Assembly: GCA_036971475.1 (NCBI GenBank)
Contig: JBAIZL010000003.1
Location: forward strand, 79,675,928-79,739,927
Origin: Prosapia bicincta
Lineage: Eukaryota; Arthropoda; Insecta; Hemiptera; Cercopidae
Length of the DNA stretch: 64,000 bases
Reading direction: 5' to 3'
The stretch's first letter is position 1. Each line of letters starts with the position of its first letter. This document shows, piece by piece, positions 35,361 to 47,827 of this stretch. Both the position numbers and the translations under genes were made by a program. Below the pieces are notes generated by a model that was given only the letters and a program-made list of their open reading frames with translations, had not been told where the DNA came from and made no database searches.

Positions 35361-38039
35361 TTCACCAAATGTAATGGATTACAAAAGTCAAGAATTTATT
35401 CTTGAAGTATATATAAGGGTTAAATTATAGGGCTAAGTAACTGTACTTTGAATATTTGTCATTTTATCTTCATCTAGATATTGAGATCACATAAGATTTC
35501 ACATTAAAATTATTATTTTGTAAAGACTGAAGCCTTATAATTTTTCTGCAGGTTAAAAAACAGTTTGGGGAAGAGAGGCTTTTCGATTTAACAGTTTATT
35601 CCAATATTAAAATAATAACAATATAGTATTATTGAAATAACGTTTTAATTTAATGATAATAAAGAGGTAAGTATCAATATGTACATTCAATGTCTTAAAA
35701 AACTTCCAAGTGAAACAGGATATTTGTAACTTTTTATTTAAATATACTTCATAATTTTTTAACTAAATAAATAAAAACCACTAACCACAATAAAAAAAAT
35801 TGTATTGTGGCTAGTGGGTTTTATTTATTTAGTTAAAAAATTAGTCCACAGTGCTCAACAAATTTATTAACACTTCATATTGTTTTTTATACATTTTTTT
35901 GCAGTTTTTTGGAAACATCTTATTTGGAAACATTTTTCTTTTGTTTCAGGTTTTTGTAGTCTGAAGCCCAGAGCTTGCAGACAGCAGGTCAGTGTTAGTT
36001 TAAGCCCGTAGCCGTTATATAAATTTTACATGATACATAAATAGTTACGCGTTGCAAGAGAAACGTTTTGCTATACAGAAACCATTACAGACTATTTAAA
36101 AAATGTTTATTTCGGTCGTGCCAAAATTTCCGTGCATGTTAGCAAATAGTAGACATGTCAGTTACCCTGTTAATCCATCACCATCTTTGTTGGTTTTCTT
36201 TCCTTTTAAAGCCAAAAATGTTTTTTCTTAAATGATATAGACACTTCAGATAGCAGAGTGGTTTTGTTACAGGCCTCATTTGGCCTATATGTACTTTTTC
36301 TTTCAGGTACCTTTATGTTTTCAGCTGTTTTTTTTTTTAATTTCAGATCCGGAGAAGCCCACCCCTCAGTTAGTGATAAGTTAGTTTTAAATTACCACTC
36401 TTGCCTCTGTATTTCAGTAATGCAAAGATGTGATGGAGTTCCCTGAAATGTAATGGAATAGAGGCTCAGATCCGTTCATCGCTGACACACAGTAACGGTA
36501 TCGGTATTGCCACTGTAAATGGTATCGGTTCCACTATCTCACAATCTCTCCTTTTTCTGTTTCATTACATTTCCTTAATTTGTTTCAAAGTGATTTAAAT
36601 TTATTTCTCACCATTATTTTACATTAAAGTTATATACTGCAAGATTATTCATACTCAATTTTATAATACAATGAAAACTATAAAATTTCTAATTGTTTAT
36701 CTAAAATTAGAAACATACTAGTTTCCAACAGAATGAAATACTTTGCTTTTTATTATGTTAAAAATTTAATGAACAAAACTCACACTTATGCTATTTCTCA
36801 TATGGTATTTCTAAATCAAATGTTAAAAAAATTATATTTGTTTTATTTTTCAAGCAAACTGTAAAATAATCAGAAATTTAAATTTAAAACCTTATAAATT
36901 TTTAATTTTAACCAATACATTATTATTTGTGTTAAACGGTAATTTATTTGTCACTACATGGTGACTTAAAGTTGAGTTTCCAACACTGAAAGTAAATTGT
37001 GTTATACACTGTACTATGTTCAGTAGAAATATATAGGTATACAAGTTAATTGGTTGAAACACTGTTGCAATTCTTGGGTATACTTTGGTTACAGACTGGG
37101 TAGGACACTAACTAGACAGACTGGGTCATGACTTGAAGACATCTGTTAGCAGGAGCAAAAGGGATATTCTGGGGGAGCAATGAGGATTATTTATTGCAAG
37201 GCAATGGTTTTATGTTTGTAGGATTTGATGTCTTGTCTATAGGTTATCATTTCTTGAGCTAGTTAAAAGCAAGCCTGAATATTGCTCTTGTTGTATAGTA
37301 TAGCATGGCAGTATTGGGATGCTTTTATATTTGTCTGAGAGTAGCTAGGATGTCTGAGGTATCCATTTGTAGGTTATCTGTTAGGTATAGTTTGCCAGGG
37401 ATTGTTTTAACCTATTTATTGTATTCTGTATAACTTCTACAACAAGTACTAGTGTTTATGTTTTATACTTAAATTGCTTTCAGTATTGGTATAGGTTTAA
37501 TTAATTCTTATATTAAAAGAAATAACATTAGATAAACTTTATTTAAAAAATAAAAAAAATTAGTAAATAATTAAAAGAAGAATCTTGTTTTTAAAAATAA
37601 TATATACACACATATATAAACAATTGAGACACAAAAATATAAAGCAATGTATATTTAGGTTATAATATGAAATTAAAAAAAAAAACAAAACAAAAACAGA
37701 AAAAATGTAATCTTATGCGAAGAAAACAAATGTTCAATTAGACATAGAAGTAATTTCTTTCTTTCTCAAATGTTAAAAAATATAAATTTTAAAAATAAAA
37801 CGAATACAACATAATTTCACAATGGAATGTGTATATTATTAATATAAAAGAAAACTGTATTTAATATTGGATAATGTAAAATTATGAATGAGAAGGAATC
37901 AGTTCCTACAGTTAGATTTAAAGATGTGTAAGGAGTCCCTACATGGTTGGCTGGCATGTCCTTAGAATATACTCTAGTTGTAAGTCTTGCTCATATTTCA
38001 TGTACCACAATCTAAGTAGATCTTGTATGAACTACGTTA
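35361..38039. other. AT-rich spacer
   Basis: No gene recognised. Exon-like signals at 35950-35987 and near 36354 on the plus strand are weak. It includes the hairpin at 35755-35842, listed separately. Confidence 0.45.
35755..35842. repeat. 88-bp hairpin
   Basis: Arms of about 40 bp, TTTTTTAACTAAATAAATAA and its inverse, with AACCACTAACCACAATA against TATTGTGGCTAGTGGGTT. Loop of about 8 bases. Near-perfect, so a small MITE or recent inverted duplication. Confidence 0.9.
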
Positions 38040-41000
38040 CTGGGTTCTTCATCGGGATACATTAATCTAATGTTAGAATTCATTTGGGAAAGAAATATTA
38101 TTTCATTAGGTAGTGTCAGGTTACAAAACAGTGGGTTCTGCATCAGGATTCACTACTCTAATGTTAGGGTTCATTTAAGAAAGTAATATTATTACGCTAG
38201 GTAGTCTCAGGGATAAAAAAAATAGTGGGTTCTGCATCAGGATTCACTATTCTAATGTTAGAGTTCATTTAAGAAAGTAATATTATAGTTTCAGGTAGTC
38301 TCAGGGATACAAAATAGTGGGTTCTGCATCAGGATTCACTACTTTAATGTTAGAGTTCATTTAAGAAAGTAATATTATAGTTTCAGGTAGTCTCAGGGAT
38401 ACAAAATAGTGGGATCTGCATCAGGATTCACTACTCTAATGTTAGGGTTCTTTTAGGAAAGCAATATTATTGTGTTAGGTAGTGTCACGGTTATAAAATA
38501 GTGGGTTCTGCATCAGGATTCACTACTCTAATGTTAGGGTTCAGTTAGGAAAGTAATATTATTGCGCTAGGTAGTCTCAGGGATACAAAATAGTGGGTTC
38601 TGCATCAGGATTCACTACTCAATGTTAGGGTTCATTTAAGAAAGTAATATTATAGTGTTAGGTAGTGTCAGGGTTACAAAATAGTGGGCTCTGGATCAGG
38701 ATTCACTACTCTAATGTTAGGGTTCTTTTAGGAAAGCAATATTATTGTGTTAGGTAGTTTCACGGCTATAAAATAGTGGGTTCTGCATCAGGATTCACTA
38801 CTCTAATGTTATGGTTCAGTTAGGGATGTGATATTATTGCAATAGGTAGTGTCAGGGTTATAAAATAGTGGGTTCTGCATCAGGATTCACTACTCTAATG
38901 TTATGGTTCAGTTAGAAGAGTAATATTATAGTATTAGGTAGTGTCAGGGATACAAAATAGTGGGTTCTGCATCAGGATTCACTACTCTAATGTTAGGGTT
39001 CTTTTAGGAAAGCAATATTATTGTGTTAGGTAGTTTCACGGCTATAAAATAGTGGGTTCTGCATCAGGATTCACTACTCTAATGTTATGGTTCAGTTAGG
39101 GATGTAATATTATTGCAATAGGTAGAGTCAGGGAAATAAAATAGTGGGTTCTGCATCAGGATTCACTACTCTAATGTTAGGATTCATTTAGAAGAGTAAT
39201 ATTATAGTATTAGGTAGTGTCAGGGTTATAAAATAGTGGGTTCTGCATCAGGATTCACTACTCTAATGTTAGGATTCATTTAGAAGAGTAATATTATAGT
39301 GTTAGGTATTGTCAGGGTTACAAAATAGTGGGCTCTGCAACCGGATTCACTACTCTAATGTTAGGGTTCTTTTAGGAAAGCAATATTATTTTGTTAGGTA
39401 GTTTCACGGTTATAAAATAGTGGGTTCTGCATCAGGATTCACTACTCTAATGTTATGGTTCAGTTAGGGATGTAATATTATTGCAATAGGTAGTGTCAGG
39501 GTTATAAAATAGTGGGTTCTGCATCAGGATTCACTACTCTAATGTTATGGTTCAGTTAGGGATGTAATATTATTGCAATAGGTATTGTCAGGGATACTAA
39601 ATAGTGGGTTCTGCATCAGGATTTACTACTCTAATGTTATGGTTCAGTTAGGGATGTAATATTATTGCAATAGGTAGTGTCAGGGTTATAAAATAGTGGG
39701 TTCTGCATCAGGATTCACTACTCTAATGTTAGGATTCATTTAGAAGAGTAATATTATAGTGTTAGGTAGTGTCAGGGTTACAAAATAGTGGGCTTTGCAA
39801 CAGGATTCACTACTCTAATGTTAGGGTTCTTTTAGGAAAGCAATATTATTTTGTTAGGTAGTTTCACGGTTATAAAATAGTGGGTTCTGCATCAGGATTC
39901 ACTACTCTAATGTTATGGTTCAGTTAGGGATGTAATATTATTGCAATAGGTAGTGTCAGGGTTATAAAATAGTGGGTTCTGCATCAGGATTCACTACTCT
40001 AATGTTATGGTTCAGTTAGGGATGTAATATTATTGCAATAGGTATTGTCAGGGATACTAAATAGTGGGCTCTGCATCAGGATTCACTACTCTAATGTTAG
40101 GGTTCTTTTAGGAAAGCAATATTATTGTGTTAGGTAGTGTCACGGTTATAAAATAGTGGGTTCTGCATCAGGATTCACTACTCTAATGTTAGGGTTCAGT
40201 TAGGAAAGTAATATTATTGCGCTAGGTAGTCTCAGGGATACAAAATAGGGGGTTCTGCATCAGGATTCACTACTCAATGTTAGGGTTCATTTAAGAAAGT
40301 AATATTATAGTGTTAGGTAGTGTCAGGGTTACAAAATAGTGGGCTCTGGATCAGGATTCACTACTCTAATGTTAGGGATCTTTTAGGAAAGCAATATTAT
40401 TGTGTTAGGTAGTTTCACGGCTATAAAATAGTGGGTTCTGCATCAGGATTCACTACTCTAATGTTATGGTTCAGTTAGGGATGTGATATTATTGCAATAG
40501 GTAGTGTCAGGGTTATAAAATAGTGGGTTCTGCATCAGGATTCACTACTCTAATGTTATGGTTCAGTTAGAAGAGTAATATTATAGTATTAGGTAGTGTC
40601 AGGGATACAAAATAGTGGGTTCTGCATCAGGATTCACTACTCTAATGTTAGGGTTCTTTTAGGAAAGCAATATTATTGTGTTAGGTAGTTTCACGGCTAT
40701 AAAATAGTGGGTTCTGCATCAGGATTCACTACTCTAATGTTATGGTTCAGTTAGGGATGTAATATTATTGCAATAGGTAGAGTCAGGGAAATAAAATAGT
40801 GGGTTCTGCATCAGGATTCACTACTCTAATGTTAGGATTCATTTAGAAGAGTAATATTATAGTATTAGGTAGTGTCAGGGTTATAAAATAGTGGGTTCTG
40901 CATCAGGATTCACTACTCTACTGTTAGGATTCATTGAGAAGAGTAATATTATAGTGTTAGGTAGTGTCAGGGTTACAAAATAGTGGGCTCTGCAACAGGA

Positions 41001-43377
41001 TTCACTACTCTAATGTTAGGGTTCTTTTAGGAAAGCAATATTATTTTGTTAGGTAGTTTCACGGTTATAAAATGGTGGGTTCTGCATCAGGATTCACTAC
41101 TCTAATGTTATGGTTCAGTTAGGGATGTAATATTATTGCAATAGGTAGAGTCAGGGAAATAAAATAGTGGGTTCTGCATCAGGATTCACTACTCTAATGT
41201 TAGGATTCATTTAGAAGAGTAATATTATAGTATTAGGTAGTGTCAGGGTTATAAAATAGTGGGTTCTGCATCAGGATTCACTACTCTAATGTTAGGATTC
41301 ATTTAGAAGAGTAATATTATAGTGTTAGGTAGTGTCAGGGTTACAAAATAGTGGGCTCAGCAACAGGATTCACTACTCTAATGTTAGGGTTCTTTTAGGA
41401 AAGCAATATTATTTTGTTAGGTAGTTTCACGGTTATAAAATAGTGGGTTCTGCATCAGGATTCACTACTCTAATGTTATGGTTCAGTTAGGGATGTAATA
41501 TTATTGCAATAGGTAGTGTCAGGGTTATAAAATAGTGGGTTCTGCATCAGGATTCACTACTCTAATGTTATGGTTCAGTTATTGATGTAATATTATTGCA
41601 ATAGGTATTGTCAGGGATACTAAATAGTGGGTTCTGCATCAGGATTTACTACTCTAATGTTATGGTTCAGTTAGGGATGTAATATTATTGCAATAGGTAG
41701 TGTCAGGGTTATAAAATAGTGGGTTCTGCATCAGGATTCACTACTCTAATGTTAGGATTCATTTAGAAGAGTAATATTATAGTGTTAGGTAGTGTCAGGG
41801 TTACAAAATAGTGGGCTTTGCAACAGGATTCACTATTCTAATGTTAGGGTTCTTTTAGGAAAGCAATATTATTTTGTTAGGTAGTTTCACGGTTATAAAA
41901 TAGTGGGTTCTGCATCAGGATTCACTACTCTAATGTTATGGTTCAGTTAGGGATGTAATATTATTGCAATAGGTAGTGTCAGGGTTATAAAATAGTGGGT
42001 TCTGCATCAGGATTCACTACTCTAATGTTATGGTTCAGTTAGGGATGTAATATTATTGCAATAGGTATTGTCAGGGATACTAAATAGTGGGCTCTGCATC
42101 AGGATTCACTACTCAATGTTAGGGTTCATTTAAGAAAGTAATATTATAGTGTTAGGTAGTGTCAGGGTTACAAAATAGTGGGCTCTGGATCAGGATTCAC
42201 TACTCTAATGTTAGGGATCTTTTAGGAAAGCAATATTATTGTGTTAGGTAGTTTCACGGCTATAAAATAGTGGGTTCTGCATCAGGATTCACTACTCTAA
42301 TGTTATGGTTCAGTTAGGGATGTGATATTATTGCAATAGGTAGTGTCAGGGTTATAAAATAGTGGGTTCTGCATCAGGATTCACTACTCTAATGTTATGG
42401 TTCAGTTAGAAGAGTAATATTATAGTATTAGGTAGTGTCAGGGATACAAAATAGTGGGTTCTGCATCAGGATTCACTACTCTAATGTTAGGGTTCTTTTA
42501 GGAAAGCAATATTATTGTGTTAGGTAGTTTCACGGCTATAAAATAGTGGGTTCTGCATCAGGATTCACTACTCTAATGTTATGGTTCAGTTAGGGATGTA
42601 ATATTATTGCAATAGGTAGAGTCAGGGAAATAAAATAGTGGGTTCTGCATCAGGATTCACTACTCTAATGTTAGGATTCATTTAGAAGAGTAATATTATA
42701 GTATTAGGTAGTGTCAGGGTTATAAAATAGTGGGTTCTGCATCAGGATTCACTACTCTAATGTTAGGATTCATTTAGAAGAGTAATATTATAGTGTTAGG
42801 TAGTGTCAGGGTTACAAAATAGTGGGCTCTGCAACAGGATTCACTATTCTAATGTTAGGGTTCTTTTAGGAAAGCAATATTATTTTGTTAGGTAGTTTCA
42901 CGGTTATAAAATGGTGGGTTCTGCATCAGGATTCACTACTCTAATGTTATGGTTCAGTTAGGGATGTAATATTATTGCAATAGGTAGTGTCAGGGTTATA
43001 AAATAGTGGGTTCTGCATCAGGATTCACTACTCTAATGTTATGGTTCAGTTAGGGATGTAATATTATTGCAATAGGTATTGTCAGGGATACTAAATAGTG
43101 GGTTCTGCATCAGGATTTACTACTCTAATGTTATGGTTCAGTTAGGGATGTAATATTATTGCAATAGGTAGTGTCAGGGTTATAAAATAGTGGGTTCTGC
43201 ATCAGGATTCACTACTCTAATGTTATGGTTTGTTTAGGGATGTAATATTATTGCAATAGGTAGTGTCAGGGATACAAAATAGTGGGTTCTGCATCAGGGT
43301 TCACTACTTTAATGTTAGGGTTCGTTTGGGGATGTAATATTATTGCGTTAGGTAGAGTCAGGGAACAAAATAGTGTA
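38040..43377 (+). repeat. 92-bp satellite with higher-order repeats
   Basis: About 58 tandem monomers of 91-92 bp, each with GGGTTCTGCATCAGGATTC, ACTACTCTAATGTTA and an AATATTAT block. Several monomer types recur in fixed order. The variant GGGCTCTGGATCAGG is found at 38686, 40341 and 42180, giving periods of 1655 and 1839 bp, i.e. 18 and 20 monomers. The edge copies (38040-38130, 43290-43377) are the most diverged. No spacers, so not CRISPR-like. Confidence 0.95.
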
Positions 43378-43541
43378 ATACATTTCAACAAAATTTTGAA
43401 AATACCATATTCAATTCAGGATGAAAGTAAACATTTTAAATGTACAATATTTACACCCATTTTCAAATTTTAGCCTATTGCTATCTAATGTACTTACCTA
43501 AATAAATTCATTGTTATATGTTTATTGTTCACTTTTAATGT

Positions 43542-43545
<4 letters not shown>

Positions 43546-43574
<29 letters not shown>
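43546..43574. repeat. (TA)n microsatellite
   Basis: About 14 TA units, just before a long hairpin. Confidence 0.9.
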
Positions 43575-43580
<6 letters not shown>

Positions 43581-43605
43581 TCGCAATATGTATTCTTGTG
43601 TATTA

Positions 43606-43722
43606 ATAAAGAACATAAGTCAAAATACAAATACAAGAATTATAATTGAATTTACAATTCAATTATGAATTGTAAATTCAATTATAATTCTTTTATTTGT
43701 ATTTTGACTTATGTTCTTTATA
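43606..43722. repeat. Near-perfect 117-bp palindrome
   Basis: AAAGAACATAAGTCAAAATA runs inward through AATACAAGAATTATAATTG; the exact inverse follows, ending in TATGTTCTTTA. The arms are about 55 bp with one or two differences. No coding sequence. A MITE is possible, but no TSD is clear. Confidence 0.9.
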
Positions 43723-43951
43723 TATATTATAAAATATCAACCTTTATATTCAGTAAATGTTTTAACACATTTTACTAATTCTGCATCAACTTTTAAAAAG
43801 CATGATTCAGTATACTTTTTCTTGATTTGGAAAGACAACTTTTTTTTGATCAAGTTACAACATTTTTTTAAAATCTATTGGCTTTGTTGTATTTGAAATG
43901 GAGCAAGATAGTTTTAAGTTTTATTTACCTAACTTGTACTTTCTCTTTCAG

Positions 43952-45000
43952 ACCACCTACTCTTAGAGCTCAGTAGAAGGGTGAGTATAATCTTCTCTGA
44001 GCTATCATCGCACACATACTAGAATAAGCAGAAGTTACTTCTGTGAAGTCTAGCACTAAAACATATACACACACTTGACAAATAGCCAAGTGTTACACTT
44101 TACACTATCAGCATGCTGCAGGAGTGATTACTCCATTAGTAAAGGATGCATTTGAGGTAAGCTTCTATAGACTTTGGGGGGTTATATTTAGAGACCGTGG
44201 CCCCTTTGTCATTTTATAACATTTTTGTTAGGATTGTTAGGTTGTTAGGATGTTTTATTTTAGTATATTTTGTGTAGGATGTCTTGTATTGTCATGTATT
44301 TGTTTCAGCTTTTTAGGTATTTTCCCAAGTGAACAGGAAACAAAGTATGTTTTCTTCAGAATCTTCATAGAATCATCAAAAACAATGAAGAGTTTTGAGT
44401 GATTCATCATTTTCTACATCATTGAATGGGCTCTTTTAGATCTAAGTCATTTTAGTTTTAGATTTTTTATCTTTTTATGAAACAGGAAACTGGTTTGGTT
44501 TTTATGATATCAAAAGAAGAAAAGAATGTCCGTGATTTGAGCAGATAATGAAGAAAATTCCTGGAGAAAATAAATGTAAGTAAGTTATGTTACTATCTGT
44601 TGTTAACATTTATGTGTGTTTGTGACAATGTGCCATTACATAAGAGATTGGTAAAGAGCCGGTTAACTGACGCGAGGTTACTTATTATCAAACAAAATTT
44701 ACCACTAATAATGTCTTTGGTGTAATGGTTGTGTGTATGTGTCATGCTTCTGTGTGTGTCTGTTTGAGGCATTTTTGTAGGTATCAGTGAACTTAATATT
44801 TTTTTTTAATATTTTCGAAACAGTCTCAAAATTCTTGTTTGGACAGTGCAACTATTATTTGATAAAACAAAGCATTACATGAAGAGATAACGACTGAGTT
44901 GGATTTGGAGGAGCTTAGTAGATACTCAGATTGTGCAGTGGTTAGAGTGAGAACTGGATACAAACCCATGAAAGAATTAGAAGAGAAGGCTGTTAAATAG
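43952..45000 (+). other. Three exon-like islands, possible host transcript
   Basis: Segments bounded by good splice consensus: 43952-43980 (TTTCTCTTTCAG before, GTGAGTATAA after), 44486-44575 (GAAACAG before, GTAAGTAAG after), and 44824-45000 (CGAAACAG before, GTATGTTAC after). The last holds a 44-codon frame, LHEEITTELDLEELSRYSDC then AVVRVRTGYKPMKELEE, ending in TAG at 44998. I recognise no domain. It could be a long non-coding transcript or chance. Confidence 0.3.
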
Positions 45001-45371
45001 GTATGTTACAAACCTATATAGTTATGTCTTTTCATTTATGATAGGTATTGGTTTTAAAATGACACTAGTATTTACAGTCTATCTGGATAGATTTTGAAAC
45101 ATATTTTTGAATAAAATTTCTTCTAAATCACTTGTGTTTTCATTAAAAGTAAAAGTTTTATAGGTCATGGCGAAATGAGTTTTCGCTAAATCTCTATGAT
45201 GAAGAAAAAACACTAAGAACCCTAAATCTGTATTATCCATACCATCCTACAAGAATTACTCTTCTATTTAGAATATTATTTGGGATTTTTATCCATCCAT
45301 AGTTGGTGAAGTAGAAAATTGTTTTTGTGAACAAGAAATATGAGACTCATATATGTAGCAAAGGGGCTTTT

Positions 45372-45664
45372 AGCTTATACACTTACCTTTATTTGAAGAC
45401 ATTTATAAGACAGCTACATATTGACTCTAGTTACAGATGGCTTTAGCTTATACACTTACCTTTATTTGAAGACATTTATAAGACAGCTACATATTGACTC
45501 TAGTTACAGATGGCTTTAGCTTATACACTTACCTTTATTTGAAGACATTTATAAGACAGCTACATATTGACTCTAGTTACAGATGGCTTTAGCTTGTACA
45601 CTTACCTTTATTTGAAGACATTTGTAACACAGCTACATATTGACCCTAGTTACAGATGCTTTAG
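45372..45664 (+). repeat. 73-bp minisatellite, four copies
   Basis: AGCTTATACACTTACC recurs at 45372, 45445 and 45518, with a diverged AGCTTGTACACTTACC at 45591. The period is exactly 73 bp. The first three copies are almost identical and the last carries several changes. Confidence 0.93.
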
Positions 45665-45819
45665 CTTACACTTATTGAAAGAAATTCTGTGCCTATTTAG
45701 AAAATTTAATGGTCAGTTGTATCTAGATTAAAGGGATAATGTTGGGAGAAAAATAAAACCTGTTACCTGAAAAACTATCTTGTTGCCAAAAAAATAAGTA
45801 AAAAAATATAATAATCACT

Positions 45820-46035
45820 TAAACAATAGTTTATGACTATCAGAACTTTGAATTTAGTAAATTTGTTAAAACTTACTGAGATAGAATGTTTTCGATCGCT
45901 ATGTGCCGATCTTCATCAGTGCCTCATCAGATTCAGTCTCAGTAAGTTTTAACAAATTTACTAAATTCAAAGTTCGGATAGTCATAAACTATTGTTTAAG
46001 TGATTAATAAGATTCACCGAACGTAATGGACTACA
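45820..46035. repeat. Inverted pair of PLE terminal units
   Basis: The minus unit 45820-45927 has the hairpin and TTTTCGATCG box intact; the plus unit begins at CAGTCTCAGTAAG (about 45939), lacking its hairpin, and runs through GATTCACCGAACGTAATGG. Then at 46065-46140 comes a fragment of the PLE-A/C 3' terminal segment (CTAAGTGAATACTC, GAAACAATCGTTA). Confidence 0.8.
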
Positions 46036-46140
46036 AAATTTATGAAAAAAATATAATTAAATAATTCATACCTAAGTGAATACTCAAGAGCTTACTTGTT
46101 TATGTGTTTTGAAACAATCGTTATTTCTATGAAGCGAAGC

Positions 46141-47014
46141 CTCGACTCGGCCTTCAAGATGATTACAACAAGCAACTTTAAATTAAAATAGAAAAAAATA
46201 TTCTAATGGAGAAAAATAACAGAAGAGAGAATACTATATTAAGATAATGCTAAAATCTAGGGGTACTAAAAGAAATTTAACATACAATTAACATAAAATT
46301 GGGTGGTTGAATAGGCTAGTGTGTAATACAGGCAAGTGATGTAAGCACTAATATGTGTGATGGAGTGAAAAGGAAATTAATTTGAAGGTAACAAGCAACA
46401 AATGCAAATGAAGTATAGAAGCCTCTGTAAATGCTACTTACTTAATCATTACCCACTGAAAGTCCATTTTTATAATTATGACTTCATCACTGCATTACAT
46501 GTTTAAAGGTTATGCACTGAAGCTAAACAATTTAAATTATCAAACATATTTTAAAATTAGGGTGAACTTTTGAATGACAGACCTTACCCTCAGGGTACTT
46601 TTATTTAGTAATATTTGGACCACTGTTGACTGAAATCTGACTTTTATAGACCATCCATAGATCTGTCGTCGTCTTAACCCATTAGCAGCTCTTTGTTAGT
46701 AGTTATCTGCCTCACATTTTCAATCTAATTATTTGGTTTTATAACGTTTCCATATACCAGTTTTGTTAGTTGAAAATTTAATAACTTATAAAAAATTTAC
46801 TCAAACATCACATTTTGAATAGAAGAATTCAAATAACACGATAAAAAAACTAGTGAATGATAAATGTAATATAGACAAAAAAATAAATAAAAGTGGATTT
46901 TTCTTTCAAGTAATGTTATTTGTGACTTGATGAGAATAAGGTTCAGATCATAATGATGCTATAATAACAGTATTATACAGTTAAATACATCTAAAAACAG
47001 TATGAATACCTTAA
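46141..47014. other. AT-rich spacer
   Basis: Nothing recognised. Confidence 0.5.
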
Positions 47015-47308
47015 ACGCGGACGAGAGAGATATGTAAGAGCCTGGCGCACGTAGTGCTAATACCTCATAGCCTGCCTAGAGTGGAAGCTGTTGCCAAATT
47101 TAGAAAGCTTACAAGCAAGGACTATCTGCAAGCCCACTTACATAAAATAGGATTAACATCTTCGGATGTTTGCCCTATGTCAAACAGTCACAAGATGGAC
47201 GGCCCACTTCTTCAGAACTTCGCAAAATGTGGAGAGCAAAGTTAGCATTGTCTCTACTGGGAGGCTAGACGGAGAATGGCAGAGATGCCGAGATCTGGCA
47301 TTGGATAA
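47015..47308 (+). pseudogene. Non-LTR retrotransposon ORF2 C-terminus
   Basis: Frame of 98 codons with one in-frame stop at 47243-47245. It reads LIPHSLPRVEAVAKFRKLTS, then DYLQAHLHKIGLTSSDVCPM and, after the stop, YWEARRRMAEMPRSGIG before TAA. The order LPR.EAV..FR, HL..IG and C..C resembles the zinc-knuckle tail that ends the polyprotein of many arthropod non-LTR elements. The second Cys of CPMS is lost. No RT or poly(A) remains nearby, so this is a small orphan fragment. Confidence 0.72.
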
Positions 47309-47781
47309 AGTAAAGTAGTATGAATAGCTGTCCGTAACAAGACCACACAGCACCGAACCTAATTTCAGTTGTGAACAGGTTTCCGTAAAATACAGGTTAT
47401 AGGTTAGGCAATACTATAGACCTAGTGTATAGGCTTAGTTAATACGAGGGATAGGCCGATTCTGATTTTTGATTCAGGATTCATTGATTCTAATGGTATC
47501 ACAGATACTCGATTTTCCATTGATTGAAGAGCCAATTCTGATTGTGTTTTTAACTGTTAAAATACGTGTGCATTGTAATTTATTGGTAATTATTAATCAT
47601 GCCTTATTTATATATTAGTTCCCTTGAATTAATCAAACAATTAAAGCAAATGCCGGTTTGAGGTAACGAAAATATTACTATTATTTATGACGCAAACATA
47701 AAGCCGATCGGAGCCATTTCCAGTCCATTTGTTTGTCCTCACTCGTCTCTCTCTATTGTCTCAATCTTACTCAGGCGGGCT

Positions 47782-47827
<46 letters not shown>

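Noticed and set aside
38040..43377. CRISPR-like array
   Set aside because: Monomers are directly contiguous with no unique spacers, in a eukaryotic context.
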